A stretch of 64,000 nucleotides of DNA from Antricoccus suffuscus (lineage in GTDB: Bacteria; Actinomycetota; Actinomycetes; Mycobacteriales; Antricoccaceae). Shown here piece by piece: positions 61,372 to 64,000 of the stretch. The stretch covers positions 117,150 through 181,149 of the forward strand of contig NZ_PVUE01000003.1 in assembly GCF_003003235.1 (NCBI RefSeq), in the 5' to 3' direction. The position numbers were made by a program, and so were the translations under genes. Below the pieces are notes generated by a model that saw only the letters and a program-made list of their open reading frames with translations, was not told where the DNA came from and made no database searches. Every line of letters begins with the position of its first letter. Positions within the stretch are counted from its first letter, which is position 1.

Positions 61372-62489
61372 AGGGTGCCGGTCAGGTATTGCAGCCCGAT
61401 GCTGGTCAACGCGACTATCACCCACAAGCAGGCGCCGAGCACGAGCGGCCGTGCGCCGGCACGGCGTAGGGCGCGCAGATCCGTCGACAATCCGATCGCA
61501 GACAGCGCGACGGTAATCAGGAAGACCGATATTTCATTGAGCGCAGGATGCACGGACGTCGGAATGATGCCGATCGAGTTGGCGGCCGCGACGATCAAAA
61601 ACCCGACCAGGAACCATGGCACAAGTTTGATGACCCACAGCCGGGAGCGTGCCGGCTTATCGGTAGCGGCCTCGACGGTCGAGGGATCTTCAGCGGCCTG
61701 TTGCGTGCGATCGCGGCGCGCTTTGATGGCCGCGAGCCCGAGGCAGATTGGGATGATGAGCAGTGTCCGGGTCAGCTTGACGACGACGGCGTAGTTGGTG
61801 GCCTGGGGTCCGTACGTCGCCGCCGCGGCGACGACCGACGAGGTGTCGTTGACCGCCGTACCGGCAAACAGGCCGAAGGCGTGCTGGCTCATGCCCAGAA
61901 GGTGACCGATGACCGGAAACACCAGTACCGCAGCGATGTTGAACAAGAAGATCGTCGACACGGCGTACGCCACGTCCGCACTGACGGCCCCGATCACCGG
62001 CGTGACCGCGGCAATCGCGGAGGCGCCGCAGATGCCGGTACCGACGCCGATGAGCGTGCGCAGATCGCCGACTAGGCCTAACCAGCGTCCGATCCAGTAG
62101 GCCGCCAGAAGGCACATGATCAGTGAACCGAGCATGACCGGCAACGAGCTGAATCCGACCTTGACTATCTGGGTGAGCGACAGCTGCGAACCGAGCACTA
62201 CGACGGAGATCTGCAAGATCGTCTTGCTGGAGAATTTGATGCCCGGATGTAGTGGTTCGCCGGGCTTGATAATGGCCGCGACGACTACGCCGATGACGAT
62301 CCCGGAGACCGGACCGCCGACGATCGGTAGCAGTTTGCCGATGACGGTCGCGACCGCGGCGATGACGACCGCGAGTAGTACGCCGGGGCCGTACGCTCTC
62401 GCCGCGGCGAGGCGGCTCGGGCGAGAGTCGGCGGCAGTGGCGTCGTCCGGATGCTCTGCGGATTTAGAAATATTGGGTCGTATCTGCAC
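61368..62489 (-). CDS. YeiH/PSE family membrane protein (putative sulfate exporter)
   Basis: A 373-residue membrane protein with ten to eleven helices: GPGVLLAVVIAAVATVIGKLLP, LRTLIGVGTGICGASAIAA (family signature) and AVNDTSSVVAAAATYG. The family name is by annotation only; transport of sulfonates or sulfate is not proven. I chose GTG 62489, which lies 7 nt after TATCGT; an ATG at 62555 is an alternative. Confidence 0.85.
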   Translation of the reverse strand: MQIRPNISKSAEHPDDATAADSRPSRLAAARAYGPGVLLAVVIAAVATVIGKLLPIVGGPVSGIVIGVVVAAIIKPGEPLHPGIKFSSKTILQISVVVLGSQLSLTQIVKVGFSSLPVMLGSLIMCLLAAYWIGRWLGLVGDLRTLIGVGTGICGASAIAAVTPVIGAVSADVAYAVSTIFLFNIAAVLVFPVIGHLLGMSQHAFGLFAGTAVNDTSSVVAAAATYGPQATNYAVVVKLTRTLLIIPICLGLAAIKARRDRTQQAAEDPSTVEAATDKPARSRLWVIKLVPWFLVGFLIVAAANSIGIIPTSVHPALNEISVFLITVALSAIGLSTDLRALRRAGARPLVLGACLWVIVALTSIGLQYLTGTL

Positions 62490-62588
62490 ACCTACGACGA
62501 TAGGGACGCGAAACCCGGGGCGGTAGCCATCGATCCGCCATGAGGACATAGCCAATGGCTATGACGAGAAATGATGCGGGCGAGCCGG

Positions 62589-63788
62589 TCACCCGGGGCG
62601 TCGCTCGCGGAGCGTTTCAATGATCCACAGCAGCGTGCCGACCGTGGGGAACACGGCGCCGAGCACGCATACGCCGGCCCAGCCGTATCCGACGTACGTG
62701 ACCGCAGAGAGCGCGCTTCCTAGTGAACCGGCCGCGAAGTACGTCGTCATGTACGCGGTATTCAGCCGGCTGCGCGCGTCGGGACGCAGCCGGTAGAACA
62801 GGCTCTGATTGCTGATGTGCGTGCCTTGGATGCCCAGATCGAGTAGCGCGACCCCGACGCCCAGCGCAATGACGTGGTGGCGCCCGATCGCCAAAAGCCC
62901 GAAGCTCAGTGCGGTGATCGCGACGAACGCGCCGGTCTGTATCCGGGCGTAGCCGCGGTCGGCCAGCGCTCCGGCGAACTTCGCCGCCAAGGCTCCCGCA
63001 ACGCCGACCAGCGTGAACAGGCCGATGCTTGCATCCGACCACCGGTAGTCGGGGCCGGCGAGCAGAAACCCGACACTTGTCCAGAACACGCCGAACGACA
63101 CATAAGTGAGTGCGCCGTAAGTCATTCTGCGGCGCAGCACGGGCTCATCGGCCACCAGACGCAGCACAGAGCGAAGCAGCGCGCGATAAGGAAGTTGTGT
63201 GCTTGGTGGTACGACCGGTAATTCGCGCCGGAGCATCACGGCGGTAGCGACCATTAAGCCCGCGGCCAGCCAGAAGACCGCTCGCCATCCCGCGACCTGC
63301 GCAACCAATCCGGCTACCACTCGCGAGAGCAAAATGCCCAGGAGTAGCCCAGTCATGACATTACCGATGACACGTCCGCGTTCGTCCGCTCGCGCTAAGG
63401 TAGCGGCCAACGGGACCAGCACCTGTCCGACCACCGAACTCACGCCGACCATTAATGCCGCCACTCCGAGCATCTGCCAGTTGGGCGAGAGCGCCATCCC
63501 GATCAGGCAGACGGTGGTCCCCGTCAGCAGCGTGACGAGCAGCCGACGTCGTTCAAGCAGATCTCCAAGCGGCACTAACAATGCAAGTCCCACGGCGTAT
63601 CCGATCTGGCTCGCCGTGACCACGAGACCGACGCTTTGCGTCGAGGCGTGCAGACTCTCGGCGATCGTGCCGACTACAGGCTGGGCGTAGTAACTATTGG
63701 CCACGACCATTCCCGAGGCGAGTGCCATGGCCACGACCAGCCGTCGGCGGACCGCAGTGGATTGCGTTGATGTAGCTGGCTGGGGCAT
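62589..63788 (-). CDS. MFS transporter (YnfM-like)
   Basis: A 399-residue MFS protein with twelve helices: ASGMVVANSYYAQPVVGTIAESL in helix 1, LVPLGDLLERRRLL loop and GLLLGILLSRVVAGLVAQVAGWR. The SYYAQP motif is typical of the YnfM/arabinose-efflux branch. Divergent from a LysR gene with a palindrome between them, so probably its target. Confidence 0.88.
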   Translation of the reverse strand: MPQPATSTQSTAVRRRLVVAMALASGMVVANSYYAQPVVGTIAESLHASTQSVGLVVTASQIGYAVGLALLVPLGDLLERRRLLVTLLTGTTVCLIGMALSPNWQMLGVAALMVGVSSVVGQVLVPLAATLARADERGRVIGNVMTGLLLGILLSRVVAGLVAQVAGWRAVFWLAAGLMVATAVMLRRELPVVPPSTQLPYRALLRSVLRLVADEPVLRRRMTYGALTYVSFGVFWTSVGFLLAGPDYRWSDASIGLFTLVGVAGALAAKFAGALADRGYARIQTGAFVAITALSFGLLAIGRHHVIALGVGVALLDLGIQGTHISNQSLFYRLRPDARSRLNTAYMTTYFAAGSLGSALSAVTYVGYGWAGVCVLGAVFPTVGTLLWIIETLRERRPG

Positions 63789-63841
63789 CGGTCAAGAATG
63801 CCGCCGCTCGATTGTCCTGTCCAACGGATTCTCGCGATGGA

Positions 63842-63864
63842 ATTAACTGATACAGTCGATTAAT
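63842..63864. promoter_or_regulatory. LysR-type palindrome and leaderless promoter
   Basis: ATTAA-N13-TTAAT palindrome, with TACAGT (63851-63856) 6 nt before the LysR ATG. The right arm covers the start codon, suggesting autorepression. Confidence 0.5.
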
Positions 63865-64000
63865 GGAAGTACGTCAGATTGAACACTTCCTCGCCGTCGC
63901 GAACGCTGCCAACTTCACCCGCGCCGCCCGCAGTATCCATCTCTCCCAGTCGGCGCTGAGTGCCTCTATTCGCGCGCTGGAGCGAGAGCTACAAACTCAA
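63863..64000 (+). CDS. LysR family regulator, 3' end cut by the window
   Basis: The first 46 codons: MEVRQIEHFLAVANAANFTR then SIHLSQSALSASIRALEREL, the LysR winged helix-turn-helix. It runs off the window without a stop. It is divergent from the MFS gene. Confidence 0.9.
   Translation, partial: MEVRQIEHFLAVANAANFTRAARSIHLSQSALSASIRALERELQTQ

Overview
This is high-GC DNA with dense, often overlapping genes, WhiB, a Crp with cAMP-type fold, mycobacterial-type marP and PonA2, a Tad pilus locus, and many starts that look leaderless (a TANNNT box 6-7 nt before ATG or GTG). Together these point to an actinobacterium (Actinomycetota) outside Mycobacterium. The genus cannot be fixed from the sequence alone. 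No rRNA, transposase, integrase or CRISPR array was found. One tRNA-Pro gene is present.

Region 1 (1-7.8 kb) is accessory: a truncated DedA-like membrane protein, an alpha/beta hydrolase, a retron-type reverse transcriptase with a strong msr-msd RNA candidate just upstream, a GH3 lipoprotein, two MFS transporters and a TetR regulator. Region 2 (7.8-18.5 kb) looks like an organosulfur-scavenging locus. It has two oligopeptide-type binding lipoproteins, two permeases, a double ATPase, two SsuD-like flavin monooxygenases and two flavin reductases. They lie in two transcription units, each preceded by the same TetR-type operator and by a 25-residue leader peptide with a cysteine-rich tail. The likely logic is import, C-S bond oxidation with reduced flavin, and control both by the TetR protein and by cysteine supply.

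Region 3 (18.5-48 kb) is mostly the conserved neighbourhood known from M. tuberculosis Rv3667-Rv3683: metallophosphoesterase, PonA2, WhiB, two ArsA-like ATPases, RidA, beta-lactamase-fold hydrolase, Crp, Nth, a TlpA-like thioredoxin, NUDIX, MarP, EphE-like hydrolase and Acs. It is interrupted by a giant indolepyruvate oxidoreductase and by an AbiEi/DUF559 gene lying between two identical hairpin repeats. A clpP3-clpP4 pair with two PopR-type palindromes and a popR gene ending in Leu-Ala-Ala follows acs.

Region 4 (48-64 kb) holds FKBP, a degenerate Fic-like protein, a HAD phosphatase and the Tad pilus operon (CpaE, TadA, TadB, TadC, pilin, TadE and a TadE-like protein; Rv3660c-Rv3654c order). 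It continues with a MocR regulator divergent from an AhpD-like protein, a DUF1998 helicase (Rv3649/MrfA type), a YeiH-type exporter, an MFS transporter and the start of a LysR regulator cut by the window end.
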